Source: Henriciella litoralis
Lineage (GTDB): Bacteria; Pseudomonadota; Alphaproteobacteria; Caulobacterales; Hyphomonadaceae
Length of the DNA stretch: 64,000 nt
Assembly: GCF_002088935.1 (NCBI RefSeq)
Contig: NZ_NCSS01000006.1
Location: 1,520,407-1,584,406, forward strand
Reading direction: 5' to 3'
The translations under genes were made by a program, and so were the position numbers. The notes beneath the pieces are model-generated. The model searched no databases. It saw only the letters and a program-made list of their open reading frames with translations, and had not been told where the DNA came from. Position 1 is the stretch's first letter. Every line of letters starts with the position of its first letter. Of the stretch, positions 16,114 to 25,298 are shown piece after piece.

Positions 16114-17951
16114 ACGCCGTCCTTCTTGCCGCCAAAGATGCGGCCAAGCAGCTTGTCAAACTCCGTCTCGACGCCGTTACGGCGCATGATGAAGTATTGC
16201 TGGATCAGCGACAGCGTGTTCGACCACACCCAGTACATCACGAGGCCCGCAGCAAATCCGGCGAACACGAACAGGAAGATCAATGGCAGGAAGCGCATGA
16301 TCATCTTCTGCGTCGGGTCGGTCGGTGGCGGTGAAAGCGCCTGAATGGCCGCCATCGTCACACCGTAGAGGATCGGCAGGATACCGATGCCGAGAACGAT
16401 GCCCGCAATCGGGATGTTTTTCACATCAGCCGCCGCCCATGGCAGCAGGCCGAACAGGTTACCGATCGCAGACGGATCCGGCGCCGAGAGGTCCTTGATG
16501 TACAGGAATGGCGCGTGGCGCATCTCGATCGTCACATACAGCACCTTGTAGAGCGCGAAGAAGACCGGGATCGTCAGCAGGATCGGGATACAGCCGGCAA
16601 TCGGGTTCGCCTTCTCACGCTGATACAGCGCCATGATCTCTTTCTGGCGGCGTTGTGGGTCTTCCTTGAACCGCTCCTGGATTTCCTTCATCGGCTCAGC
16701 CAGATTCTTCATCTTGGCCATCGACTTGTAGGACTGGTTGTAAAGCGGAACGAGCGGCAGACGCACGATCACGGTCAGCGCGAGAATGGCGAGGCCAAAT
16801 GTGCCGACCATACCTTCAAGCCAGCGCAGCAGCGCAAAGAGCGGCTTGGTGATGTAATAGAGGATATTCCCCCAGTCGATCGAGTCGTCGAAACGCGGCA
16901 CGCCTGCGTCCTTGTACGCGTCCAGAACGGCAAGCTCCTTCGCGCCGGCGAAGATGCGGTTCTCCGAAACGATGGACTCGCCAGGCTCAATAACACGTCC
17001 CGCACTCGCAGCCGTGACCTGAATAACCGGGCCCGTATCGCGTGACAGGCGCTGGAAACGCCCGGCAAACTCATACTGCTGCTCAGGGATGAGCGTCGCC
17101 ATGAAATATTTGTCGGTGAAGCCGATCCAGCCGCCCTCGTTCGCGCGCCGCACGCCGTCAGAGCCAGCATCCTTGATGCCTTTGCCCTTTTCGAGGTTCT
17201 TGTAGCTTCGCCAGGTCAGCTTGTCGTCGAAGACGCCGATCAGTCCCTGTAGCGCCATGCCGGATGTGCGTGAGGTGCCGGGGTCTGTCGCGTCGAGGAA
17301 GGCTTTCCATTCCCCCTGCCTGCGGATCGACCCGAGCGGCGCCAGCGTACGCGGCTCAGCGCCGGTATTGGTCACGCGGTCGGTGTAGGTGAACATGTAA
17401 TTGTCGTCGACGGAGATGGTCCGCTCGATTGAAACACCTTCGCCCTCATAGGTCATCGTGACCGGCGAACCGGTCGTCAGCTCTGCATTTCCGTCAAGCT
17501 GCCATTGAGCGGCCGGGCCAGCTACAGGCGAATTGCCGTCGAACCAGTACCAGCTGGCATAATAGCCATTGGCCACATTGGTCGGGCGCAGCAGCCTGAG
17601 CTCATTTATTTTCTCAACGGTTGTGAAATGATCTTTCAGCTTCAGGTCATCGAGGATCGCGCCAGTCATACGGATCGATCCGTCCATGCGCGCGGCATCA
17701 ACCGTCAGGCGCCGGTTGGTGGTCAGCGCCTCATCTATCGATTCAATAAGCTTCGGGGCGGTATCAACAGGCGTCGATACGTCAGCGGGTGCGCCTGGCT
17801 CCTGTCCGGCTTCGGCCTGTTCCTGGGCCTGCTGGCGCTGCTTCTGCTGCGGATTGACGATAAACGCCTGATACCCAAATACGAAGGCAATCATCAGCAC
17901 CATGGCGATGATAAAATTGCGCTGGTCCTGAGGGTCCATCCCGTTATTCAT
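16110..17951 (-). CDS. yidC: Membrane protein insertase YidC (Oxa1 family)
   Basis: 613 residues. The N-terminal transmembrane anchor (NFIIAMVLMIAFVFGYQAF) is followed by a long periplasmic beta-domain (residues ~60-350). The conserved insertase core is ~370-590, with LVPLYNQSYKSMAKMKNLAEP (in part) and the cytoplasmic coiled loop, then IPVFFALYKVLYV and further TM helices. It inserts proteins into the inner membrane alone or with Sec. It lies between rnpA and engB in a ribosome/membrane-biogenesis cluster. Confidence 0.97.
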   Translation of the reverse strand: MNNGMDPQDQRNFIIAMVLMIAFVFGYQAFIVNPQQKQRQQAQEQAEAGQEPGAPADVSTPVDTAPKLIESIDEALTTNRRLTVDAARMDGSIRMTGAILDDLKLKDHFTTVEKINELRLLRPTNVANGYYASWYWFDGNSPVAGPAAQWQLDGNAELTTGSPVTMTYEGEGVSIERTISVDDNYMFTYTDRVTNTGAEPRTLAPLGSIRRQGEWKAFLDATDPGTSRTSGMALQGLIGVFDDKLTWRSYKNLEKGKGIKDAGSDGVRRANEGGWIGFTDKYFMATLIPEQQYEFAGRFQRLSRDTGPVIQVTAASAGRVIEPGESIVSENRIFAGAKELAVLDAYKDAGVPRFDDSIDWGNILYYITKPLFALLRWLEGMVGTFGLAILALTVIVRLPLVPLYNQSYKSMAKMKNLAEPMKEIQERFKEDPQRRQKEIMALYQREKANPIAGCIPILLTIPVFFALYKVLYVTIEMRHAPFLYIKDLSAPDPSAIGNLFGLLPWAAADVKNIPIAGIVLGIGILPILYGVTMAAIQALSPPPTDPTQKMIMRFLPLIFLFVFAGFAAGLVMYWVWSNTLSLIQQYFIMRRNGVETEFDKLLGRIFGGKKDGV

Positions 17952-17987
17952 ATCTTTTGTCCGCCAGGTCTCAATAAACGAAAGGGG

Positions 17988-18380
17988 TCAGGCCGGGCCC
18001 GACCCCGCTTCAAAGGTTGCGCGGAGGCTTATCAGCGCGCTTTCCATATCGTCAAGCAGACGCTGCCAGCCAATATCAGCCGTATCCCTGCGGGCGATGA
18101 ACACATAATCCATACCCGGTAGCCCATACTGTGGCAGCAATTGCCTGGCTGCCTCTTTCAGACGACGGCGCGAGCGGTTGCGAATGACTGAATTTCCGAC
18201 CTTTTTCGTGGCCGTATAGCCTTCGCCAATTCGGACGGGCTGCGCGTCTGCTGGTCTCGTGCGCCGGGCCTGAATGACAAGGCTGCGTCGGCGCTCGGAC
18301 AATCCGCCGCGCACAAAAAGAAACTGAGGCCGCACGGTTAGCCGTACGACCTCAGCATCTGAATCATTACCATGTGCCAT
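17988..18380 (-). CDS. rnpA: Ribonuclease P protein component
   Basis: 130 residues from the ATG at 18380 (MAHGNDSDAEVVRLTVRPQF); a longer frame upstream overlaps rpmH and is not needed. The family signature VGNSVIRNRSRRRLKEAARQ is present, with FVRGG and DYVFIARRDTA. It pairs with the RnpB RNA to mature tRNA 5' ends. The start is 33 bp past the rpmH stop, the usual arrangement. Confidence 0.93.
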   Translation of the reverse strand: MAHGNDSDAEVVRLTVRPQFLFVRGGLSERRRSLVIQARRTRPADAQPVRIGEGYTATKKVGNSVIRNRSRRRLKEAARQLLPQYGLPGMDYVFIARRDTADIGWQRLLDDMESALISLRATFEAGSGPA

Positions 18381-18412
18381 GGGGAAACCCCCGACCGGCG
18401 CAGGCGCGGCGA

Positions 18413-18547
18413 CTAGGCCGACAGGCGCTTGCGGCCCTTGGCGCGGCGGCGTGCCAGCACCTTGCGGCCATTCTTGGTGGCCATGCGGGAGCGGAAGCCG
18501 TGGCGGCGTGCGCGCTTCAGGCGGCTTGGCTGGAAAGTACGTTTCAT
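18413..18547 (-). CDS. rpmH: 50S ribosomal protein L34
   Basis: A 44-residue, very basic ORF on the minus strand: [20 protein letters not shown] at the start and KRLSA at the end, matching L34 across its whole length. It heads the rpmH-rnpA-yidC-engB cluster, so the promoter should lie upstream of 18547. Confidence 0.96.
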   Translation of the reverse strand: MKRTFQPSRLKRARRHGFRSRMATKNGRKVLARRRAKGRKRLSA

Positions 18548-18717
18548 GGGCGTCGAGCCTCATTCAAGTGTTGACCGAATTCGGAAAACGCGGCTGATAC
18601 AGGCTGTGTCCCAATGGGTCAAGGCCATCTTGCCAGTCACGGCGCTTCACAAGTGTTTGATCGCACGCGATCAGCTTGTGACATGCTTTACTATCTGACC
18701 AGACTATATCAACGGAC

Positions 18718-19518
18718 ATGACAGTTCCAGATTTTATATCTCCCAGCCCACACCTGAAGTGCGCGATACTTGGCGCCATCCTCTTGTCCGGAGTACCGAC
18801 CGCCTTGGCGCAGAACACTTCCATCTCTCATGAAGCCTGGGGAGATTTGCTGGAAACTTATGTCCAGCAAAGCAAGGATGGCGTGAACCGCGTCGATTAT
18901 GGCGCCCTGAAAGCCAACTCGGCCGACCGCACGAAGCTGGACAATTATATCGATCAGTTTGCTGAGCTGAGCTTCGATGACCTGACCCGCGACGAGCAGT
19001 TTGCCGCCTGGGCGAACCTCTACAATGCGGTGACGGTGCAATACATCATTGGCGAGTATCCGCTGGACTCGATCAAGCCATGGTATTCGACCGGCCCATG
19101 GAAGAAGATCAAGGTTGAGGCCGATGGCCGCGAGCTCTCGCTCGATGCGATTGAACACGATGTTCTGCGCGTGAAATGGTCTGATGATCCGCGTCTTCAT
19201 TATTCAATCAATTGCGCCTCCTATGGATGCCCGAATCTCCGCCGTGAGCCATGGGTCGCTGAGACGCTGGACGAAGACCTCGATGCAGCCGCTCGCGATT
19301 ATGTAAATCATCCGCGCGGCGTTACCGTCCGCGAGCGCGGCGGACTGGAGGTCTCCAGCATCTATGACTGGTTCCAGAAAGATTTCGGCGGCAGCGAAGC
19401 CAGCGTCATCGAGCATTTGCTGAACTATGCCGATGACAGCCTTGCAGCAGACATCCGCGCCAATAACGACATTCGCGGCTACGAATATGACTGGTCGCTC
19501 AATGGGACCGGTAAATAA
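18718..19518 (+). CDS. DUF547 secreted protein
   Basis: 266 residues with a signal peptide ending TALAQ. The body carries DUF547 landmarks: DEQFAAWANLYNAVTVQYII, IEHDVLRV, HYSINCASYGCPNL (conserved Cys pair and Ser) and SIYDWFQKDFGG. The family resembles a transglutaminase-like fold with unknown substrate. It heads a run of four same-strand genes with gaps or overlaps of 16 bp or less, so co-transcription with the TVP38, flavoprotein and kinase genes is likely. Confidence 0.85.
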   Translation: MTVPDFISPSPHLKCAILGAILLSGVPTALAQNTSISHEAWGDLLETYVQQSKDGVNRVDYGALKANSADRTKLDNYIDQFAELSFDDLTRDEQFAAWANLYNAVTVQYIIGEYPLDSIKPWYSTGPWKKIKVEADGRELSLDAIEHDVLRVKWSDDPRLHYSINCASYGCPNLRREPWVAETLDEDLDAAARDYVNHPRGVTVRERGGLEVSSIYDWFQKDFGGSEASVIEHLLNYADDSLAADIRANNDIRGYEYDWSLNGTGK

Positions 19519-20310
19519 ATGACATCTCCCACAACGCCGGCAAACAAGGCGGCCCGATCAATGACTGACGAAGACGCATCTCAATCCTCGACCTCGATAT
19601 GGGTGCGGCTCTGGCCGGTCTACCTGATTGCGGCCGGTCTCGGCACGGCCTGGTATATCGGCCTGTTCGACTATCTCTCTATCGAGACGCTGCAGCGCCA
19701 GAACGAAACGCTACAGGCCTTTGTGACAGAGAATCTGCTGCTGGCGATCGCCGCCTATATCGCAATCTATGCGCTCGCAACGCTGTTCATGCTGCCCGGG
19801 GCATTGTGGATCACCGTGGCTGGCGGGCTGCTCTTCGGCCTGATTGGCGGCACGCTGGCAACCGTCACAGGCGCCACGCTGGGCGCGAGCTTGCTCTTCT
19901 TTGCGGCCAAGACGTCACTTGGCAAAATTCTCGGTGAGAAAGCCGGTGGCTTCGTGAAGAAGATGGAGGCCGGGTTCAAGGAGAATTCGATCTCCTACAT
20001 GTTTGCGCTGCGCCTTCTTCCGCTCGTTCCGTTTCCCGTCGCCAACATAGCCCCTGCGCTTCTCGGGGCGCGTTATCGGAACTTCCTGCTGACCACTGCG
20101 CTTGGCATCATACCTGGTGTGCTGGCCTACACCTGGATTGGGGCGAGCCTCGGCGCGACATTCGATGCAGGCGAAACGCAATCCCTGCTTGGCGCCGTGA
20201 CAAACTTCATACCGGCATTCGTCGCCCTCGGCGTCGTCGCCCTGCTGCCGGTGGCCTACAAGAAATTCTTTGGCAACAAGGCAGCCAAACTCGAAGAGGC
20301 CGCACAATGA
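19519..20310 (+). CDS. TVP38/TMEM64 (VTT/DedA superfamily) membrane protein
   Basis: 263 residues with about six hydrophobic segments. The VTT signature is visible: MLPGALWITVAGGLLFGLIG, then GATLGASLLFFAAKT and the MFALRLLPLVPFPVANIAPA re-entrant segment. VTT proteins are linked to lipid flipping and membrane homeostasis. The start codon follows the DUF547 stop with no gap (TAAATG), and the stop overlaps the next gene by 4 bp. Confidence 0.87.
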   Translation: MTSPTTPANKAARSMTDEDASQSSTSIWVRLWPVYLIAAGLGTAWYIGLFDYLSIETLQRQNETLQAFVTENLLLAIAAYIAIYALATLFMLPGALWITVAGGLLFGLIGGTLATVTGATLGASLLFFAAKTSLGKILGEKAGGFVKKMEAGFKENSISYMFALRLLPLVPFPVANIAPALLGARYRNFLLTTALGIIPGVLAYTWIGASLGATFDAGETQSLLGAVTNFIPAFVALGVVALLPVAYKKFFGNKAAKLEEAAQ

Positions 20311-21743
20311 CCAATACACATCAAAAGCTCCAGGCTGATCTCGTCGTCATTGGCGCAGGGTCTGCCGGCCTGTCGGCCGCCTCTGGCGCCGCCCAGCTGG
20401 GGCTTAAAGTGGTCCTGTTTGAGAAAGGCGAAATGGGCGGCGATTGCCTCAACTCCGGTTGCGTGCCCTCAAAAGCGCTGATCTCAGCAGCCAAATACGC
20501 CGCAGCGGCCCGTGAAAGCCACAGATTCGGCGTCGTGTCCGGAACACCAGTAGCCGACTGGCAGAAGGTGAAGGCGCACATCCGCAGCGCCATCGACACC
20601 ATCGCGCCCGTCGACAGTCAGGAACGGTTCGAAGGCCTTGGTGTCACCGTGATCCGTGAGCACGCCAAGTTCATTGACGAAGATGTGATCAGCTCACCCT
20701 CCGCCACCGTGCGCGCCCGCCGCATCGTGGTTGCAACCGGGTCGAAAGCCGCAATCCCACCGGTGCCGGGCCTCTCCGACGTCACCTATCTGACGAATGA
20801 AACAATCTTCGAGATTGATGAGCTGCCCAAGCATCTGATCATTCTGGGCGGGGGACCGATCGGGATGGAGATGGCGCAGGCCTTCAGACGTCTCGGCTCC
20901 GATGTGACCGTGATTGAAATGAACAGGGTTCTCGCGCGCGCTGATGCCAGCCATGCGGCGATAGCCTCGGAGGTGCTGCAGGGTGAGGGCGTAAACATCC
21001 TCGAAAATCACAAGGCTGCTGGCGTCTCTCAGAAGGACAGCACCATTGTTGTTGAGGCCGAGGGCGGTGATGGCAAAGTGTTCGTTGAGGGCAGCCATCT
21101 TCTGGTCGCCGCAGGGCGGTCAGCCATCACTGACGGCCTTGGACTGGAAACCGCAAACGTCGAAACCGACAAAAACGGCATCGTCGTCGGTGACAATCTG
21201 CGCTCATCGTCAAACAAGCGCGTCTGGGCGCTGGGAGATGTCGCCGGCCAGGGCCAGTTTACGCATCTCGCCGGTTGGCACGCCTCGGTCCTGGTGCGCC
21301 GCGCCTTTTTTAAACAGCGCACAAAGGCCTCGTCCCTGCCCCTGCCTGCTGTCACATATACCTCGCCCGAAATTGCGCAGGTCGGCCTCACCGAGGCTGA
21401 AGCGCGCGACAAGCACGGCGACAAAATTGAAACCTCATGCTTTGCCTTTGAAGAGAATGACCGCGCCATTGCCGAGGGCAAGACCGTTGGCGAATGCAAG
21501 CTGATCCTGCGCAAAGGCAAGCTGGTCGGCGCGTCGATTATCGGCGAAGGCGCAGGCGATATCATTCAGCTGATTGGGTACGCCATGTCGAATGATATGA
21601 AGCTGACATCCCTCACCAATTTCATCTCGCCCTATCCGACACGGACCGAAGTGGTGAAACGGGCAGCGAGTGCTCATTTTCAGGACGCGGTGTTCGGCAA
21701 GCCCGCCCGCACGCTGGTAAGCTTGCTTCAGCGCATCCCCTGA
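20307..21743 (+). CDS. FAD-dependent disulfide oxidoreductase (mercuric reductase-like)
   Basis: 478 residues. FAD-binding VVIGAGSAGLSAASGAA, redox-active GGDCLNSGCVPSKAL (CxxxxC), a second Rossmann motif LIILGGGPIGMEMAQAF, AGRSAIT and ALGDVAGQGQFTHLA near residues 310-325, and a C-terminal dimerisation domain. It is a class I pyridine-nucleotide disulfide oxidoreductase. There is no N-terminal HMA domain and no C-terminal Cys pair, so mercury reduction is unlikely. Linkage with DUF547 and TVP38 is a recurrent arrangement as I recall it. Confidence 0.88.
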   Translation: MTNTHQKLQADLVVIGAGSAGLSAASGAAQLGLKVVLFEKGEMGGDCLNSGCVPSKALISAAKYAAAARESHRFGVVSGTPVADWQKVKAHIRSAIDTIAPVDSQERFEGLGVTVIREHAKFIDEDVISSPSATVRARRIVVATGSKAAIPPVPGLSDVTYLTNETIFEIDELPKHLIILGGGPIGMEMAQAFRRLGSDVTVIEMNRVLARADASHAAIASEVLQGEGVNILENHKAAGVSQKDSTIVVEAEGGDGKVFVEGSHLLVAAGRSAITDGLGLETANVETDKNGIVVGDNLRSSSNKRVWALGDVAGQGQFTHLAGWHASVLVRRAFFKQRTKASSLPLPAVTYTSPEIAQVGLTEAEARDKHGDKIETSCFAFEENDRAIAEGKTVGECKLILRKGKLVGASIIGEGAGDIIQLIGYAMSNDMKLTSLTNFISPYPTRTEVVKRAASAHFQDAVFGKPARTLVSLLQRIP

Positions 21744-21758
21744 CGTAACTGCACCCGC

Positions 21759-23165
21759 GTGGATGACGCTGAAATCCTCTCGAAAAAACAAACGCGCTCC
21801 GGCCTGTTTGACAGTCTGAGCGTGCGGCTGTTCGCCGTGACGGTGGCCGCTATTCTGATTGTTGAATTTCTGGTCTTCCTGCCAAGTGCCGCAAACTACC
21901 GCGCAGGCTGGCTCGACCAGCGTGTTCAGGCGGCCCGGGTGGCCGCGCTGTCGCTTGATGCCGCGCCGAGCCGGATGGTGTCTGATGAGCTGTCGAACGA
22001 GCTCTTGATGCGCGCCGAAGTGCTCGCCGTGACCGAGATTGAAAACGGTCAAAGGTCAGAGGTCTTGCCGCCCGCTATGCCTATTGGCGGCCCGATGAAG
22101 ACGGTCGATCTGATGGGCGAGGGGTTTTTCAATTCGATCACGCAGACCCTCGCAACCTTGTTTGCCCCCGAAGGCCGCACACTTGTCGTGCGCACCATGG
22201 GGTCAGCGCCCGGACGGGTCATGGAAATTATCGTGCCTGAAGCACCCCTCAAAACCGGCCTGACCGCTTTTGGCGCGCGCATCCTGATCATTTCGCTGCT
22301 GATTTCCTTCCTCGCAGGCATACTGATCTATCTCTTGCTGATCTTCCTCGTCGTTCGGCCCATGCAGAAGGTGACCCGTTCGGTCATCCAGTTTCAGGAC
22401 AATCCGGGCGGGTGGACGCAGCGCCTCACACCGACACGCCGGAACGATGAAATCGGCCGCGCCCAAAATGCGCTCGCAGATATGGAAACGGCGGTCTCCG
22501 ACAGTTTCCGCCAGCGTGAGCGGCTGGCCCTGCTGGGCGAGGCCGTTGCCAAGATCAATCATGACCTGCGCAACTCCCTCGCAACCGCTCAGATCGCTTC
22601 TGACGCGCTCTCTGCCTCGGACGATCCCCGGGTGCAACGCTCGGTGCCCCGGCTTGAACGGGCGCTTGAGAGGGCCATTAATCTGGCAAGCGACACGCTG
22701 AAATATGGCCGCTCCAGCACGCCCATTGCGCGGCTTCAGGAGGTATCGCTTGGGGACATTATCAGCGAGGCCGCCCTGGAAGCGCTCGGCCCCTATCCGG
22801 ACGTCTCCCTGACGAACCAAGTGCCGGAAGGCGTACGCGGCAGGGCGGACCCGGATCATCTTTATCGCATCGCCGCCAATCTCATCCGCAATGGCGCTGA
22901 AGCCATGGATGGTCAGGGCCGTTTTCGAGTGACGCTTGAAGATGGGGCGCTGGCGTTCGCCGATACTGGCCCCGGCCTGCCCCAGAAGGCGCGCGACAAC
23001 CTCTTTAAACCCTTCGCCGCCTCATCGCGGAGGGATGGCACCGGGCTCGGCCTCGCGCTCTCGCGGGACCTTGCCCGCTCCATGGGCGGTGATCTGGAAC
23101 TGGTCTCAAGCGATACGACCGGCACGGTGTTCCGGCTCACTCTGAAATCGGGTGAGGCCGCCTAG
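21759..23165 (+). CDS. Membrane sensor histidine kinase, orphan
   Basis: 468 residues starting at GTG 21759. Two TM helices (~22-42 and ~172-198) bracket a ~130-residue periplasmic sensor. HAMP region begins VVRPMQKVTRS, HisKA has INHDLRNSLATAQ with phospho-acceptor His268, and HATPase_c has NLIRNGAEAM, FADTGPGLP and GTGLGLALSRDL. There is no response regulator next to it, so the partner lies elsewhere. Close packing behind the DUF547/TVP38/flavoprotein genes suggests an envelope-related signal. The 3' end overlaps the convergent ggt gene by 4 bp. Confidence 0.9.
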   Translation: MDDAEILSKKQTRSGLFDSLSVRLFAVTVAAILIVEFLVFLPSAANYRAGWLDQRVQAARVAALSLDAAPSRMVSDELSNELLMRAEVLAVTEIENGQRSEVLPPAMPIGGPMKTVDLMGEGFFNSITQTLATLFAPEGRTLVVRTMGSAPGRVMEIIVPEAPLKTGLTAFGARILIISLLISFLAGILIYLLLIFLVVRPMQKVTRSVIQFQDNPGGWTQRLTPTRRNDEIGRAQNALADMETAVSDSFRQRERLALLGEAVAKINHDLRNSLATAQIASDALSASDDPRVQRSVPRLERALERAINLASDTLKYGRSSTPIARLQEVSLGDIISEAALEALGPYPDVSLTNQVPEGVRGRADPDHLYRIAANLIRNGAEAMDGQGRFRVTLEDGALAFADTGPGLPQKARDNLFKPFAASSRRDGTGLGLALSRDLARSMGGDLELVSSDTTGTVFRLTLKSGEAA

Positions 23166-24937
23166 TCTGGCGACCGCGCAACGCCCTCGCGGCGTGGGTC
23201 AGCTGCGCCTTCCAGTCCGTCCTCGCGCACAACAATCACGTGCAGGCCTGAGTTCTCGCCGGTGCGTTCCTCAACCTCATAACCCATATCAGACAGCGCA
23301 TCGGCCCAGTCCTGACCGCCGGGTGTGTCGACTTCGACCCCGACACTGCGTCCCCGCGCGATGACATTTGGCAGGTTCACAGCATCCTGCGCCGACATAT
23401 CCCATTCGAGCACGCCGATCAGCGTCTTGGCGACATAGGCAACGATGGAGTTGCCGCCCGGCGACCCGGTCACCATCAGCAGTTTTCCATCCTTGTCGAA
23501 CACGATGGTCGGCGACATGGACGAACGCGGACGCTTCCGGCTGCCGGGCGCGTTCGCGACCGGCAGATTGCCGAGACGCGGCTCTCGCGAGAAGTCCGTC
23601 AGCTCATTGTTGAGCAGATAGCCGTTTACCATCCGCGAATTGCCAAAAGGCGACTCGACGGTTGCTGTCATGGACACGGCATTGCCGTAGCTGTCCACGA
23701 TCGAAAAATGAGTCGTGCCCGGTGTTTCATCTGTCATGTCGCGGCCCCAGAGCCCCAGCATTGGGCCACGACCCAGCACCTCACCCGGGTCACCAGGCTG
23801 AGGCGTCGCATCAACTGGCGCAATCTGCTCGGCGCGTGCATCGAGATAGACAGGGTTGATCAGATCGTCCGATGGAACCTGCACGAAGTCTGCATCGCCG
23901 ACATAGTAATCGCGGTCGGCATAGGCGAGGCGCTGGGCATCGACAAATACCTTCAGCTTCTCCTCGTCCGTAAGGTCCTCACCCTCCGGCAACATGCGGT
24001 CATAGAGACCGACGATCATGTTCTGGGTAATCCCACCCGAGCTTGGCGGCGGCGCCGAACAGATCCGGAAGTCATCATGGTCACTGCACAGCGCACGGCG
24101 AATTTTGACTTGATATTCAGCAAGATCCTCAACGCTCATCGCGCCGGGGCGCGGCGCTTCACCAACGGCCGCGACAATCGCGGCTGCATTGCTGCCCTCA
24201 TAAAACGCCTTCGGCCCTTCATCGGCGACCGCCTGAAGCGTGGCCGCATAGGCCGGATTATCACGCACGGTGCCGACGCTGAGCGGCTTGCCATCTGGGA
24301 AGAAATAAGCCGCGCTGTCAGGGCGTTTATCAAGGTCGATCGCCGAAATCAGGCGCTCATTGGCGAGCAGGCCCGCCAGACGCGGCGAAACTTCAAATCC
24401 GTCAGTCGCAAGCTCAATCGCTGGCGCAAACAGGTCAGCCCATTCGGCCTTCCCCGCCTGATCATGCGCGCTTTTATAAAGGGCAACTATGCCCGGAACG
24501 CCCGTCGACAGCCCTGACTGCCAGGCTGGCAAATAGGAGAGAACTTCCCCGTCCTCGATGAACAGGTTTTCGGTGGCAGCTGCAGGCGCTGTTTCGCGCC
24601 CGTCAAAAACAGTCAGCTCATCAGCTTCAAAGTCGTAATAGACCATGAAAGCCCCGCCCCCGATGCCAGAGCTTTGCGGTTCGACGAGGCCTAGCACCGC
24701 ATGCACGGCAATCGCCGCGTCAACGGCGGTGCCGCCATCGCGCAGGATCTCAAGGCCCGCCTCAACAGCCCGAGGATCAGCGGCGGCGACCATCGCCCCC
24801 TTGGTCCACTCGCGCTCTGGCGCGGCGGTGCGGCCGGTCTCCTCAAGAGTTGGGCGTTCAGGAATTTCAGCTTTTGGCTGACATCCCGCCAAGGCGGTAA
24901 GCGCGAGAAGGCTGGAGACGGTAAGGCTGGTTTTCAT
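23162..24937 (-). CDS. ggt: Gamma-glutamyltransferase (lipoprotein form)
   Basis: 591 residues, normal for the family. Lipobox LTALAGC puts Cys19 as the lipid anchor in the periplasm. The autoprocessing nucleophile is Thr408 in GTTHFSIVDSYGNAVSMTAT. Substrate loops SGGITQNMIVG and RKRPRSSMSPTI are present. The enzyme hydrolyses or transfers the gamma-glutamyl group of glutathione. Its ATG overlaps the stop of the small secreted gene at 24937 by one base (TAATG), implying coupling. Confidence 0.93.
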   Translation of the reverse strand: MKTSLTVSSLLALTALAGCQPKAEIPERPTLEETGRTAAPEREWTKGAMVAAADPRAVEAGLEILRDGGTAVDAAIAVHAVLGLVEPQSSGIGGGAFMVYYDFEADELTVFDGRETAPAAATENLFIEDGEVLSYLPAWQSGLSTGVPGIVALYKSAHDQAGKAEWADLFAPAIELATDGFEVSPRLAGLLANERLISAIDLDKRPDSAAYFFPDGKPLSVGTVRDNPAYAATLQAVADEGPKAFYEGSNAAAIVAAVGEAPRPGAMSVEDLAEYQVKIRRALCSDHDDFRICSAPPPSSGGITQNMIVGLYDRMLPEGEDLTDEEKLKVFVDAQRLAYADRDYYVGDADFVQVPSDDLINPVYLDARAEQIAPVDATPQPGDPGEVLGRGPMLGLWGRDMTDETPGTTHFSIVDSYGNAVSMTATVESPFGNSRMVNGYLLNNELTDFSREPRLGNLPVANAPGSRKRPRSSMSPTIVFDKDGKLLMVTGSPGGNSIVAYVAKTLIGVLEWDMSAQDAVNLPNVIARGRSVGVEVDTPGGQDWADALSDMGYEVEERTGENSGLHVIVVREDGLEGAADPRREGVARSPD

Positions 24938-25218
24938 TACTGGGCAGGCTCCGTTTGGGTGTCCGTGTCAGACGTCTTCGAAGGCACATCGACCGGATCG
25001 CCAGACCCGTCCGGGTTCGCCTCAATGAATTGTGAGATCTCGTCTACATTGGCTTTGACGCAGGCATCAAGCGCGTCACTGTCGCCAGTATCGACGCTGG
25101 AGAGACAATCGGACAGTGTCGGCATTTCTTCATCGGCCTTGTCTGACGCGCCTTGCGCGAAAGCAGTTCCGCTTAGTCCTAAAGCGGCCAGCGCCACAAT
25201 CCGGAATGCAATTGCCAT
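24937..25218 (-). CDS. Small acidic secreted protein, co-translated with ggt
   Basis: 93 residues: signal peptide to about residue 22 (GLSGTAFAQ), then a very acidic chain with two Cys (LSDCLSSVD and LDACVKAN) and a disordered Asp/Thr/Pro tail. No family recognised. The stop codon shares a base with the ggt start, so it may assist or accompany the transferase in the periplasm. Confidence 0.65.
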   Translation of the reverse strand: MAIAFRIVALAALGLSGTAFAQGASDKADEEMPTLSDCLSSVDTGDSDALDACVKANVDEISQFIEANPDGSGDPVDVPSKTSDTDTQTEPAQ

Positions 25219-25298
25219 GCGTTCAACTCCTTCGATACCTTGGCCTTACTACAGCGACACACTACAAGCAGCCCTCTGAAATGAAAGGTCTTAGAAGT

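Noticed and set aside
18413-18718. Chromosome origin near rpmH
   Set aside because: No dnaA gene, DnaA-box cluster or AT-rich unwinding region is visible.
20307-21743. Mercuric reductase (mer operon)
   Set aside because: There is no HMA domain, no C-terminal Cys pair and no merR, merT or merP nearby.
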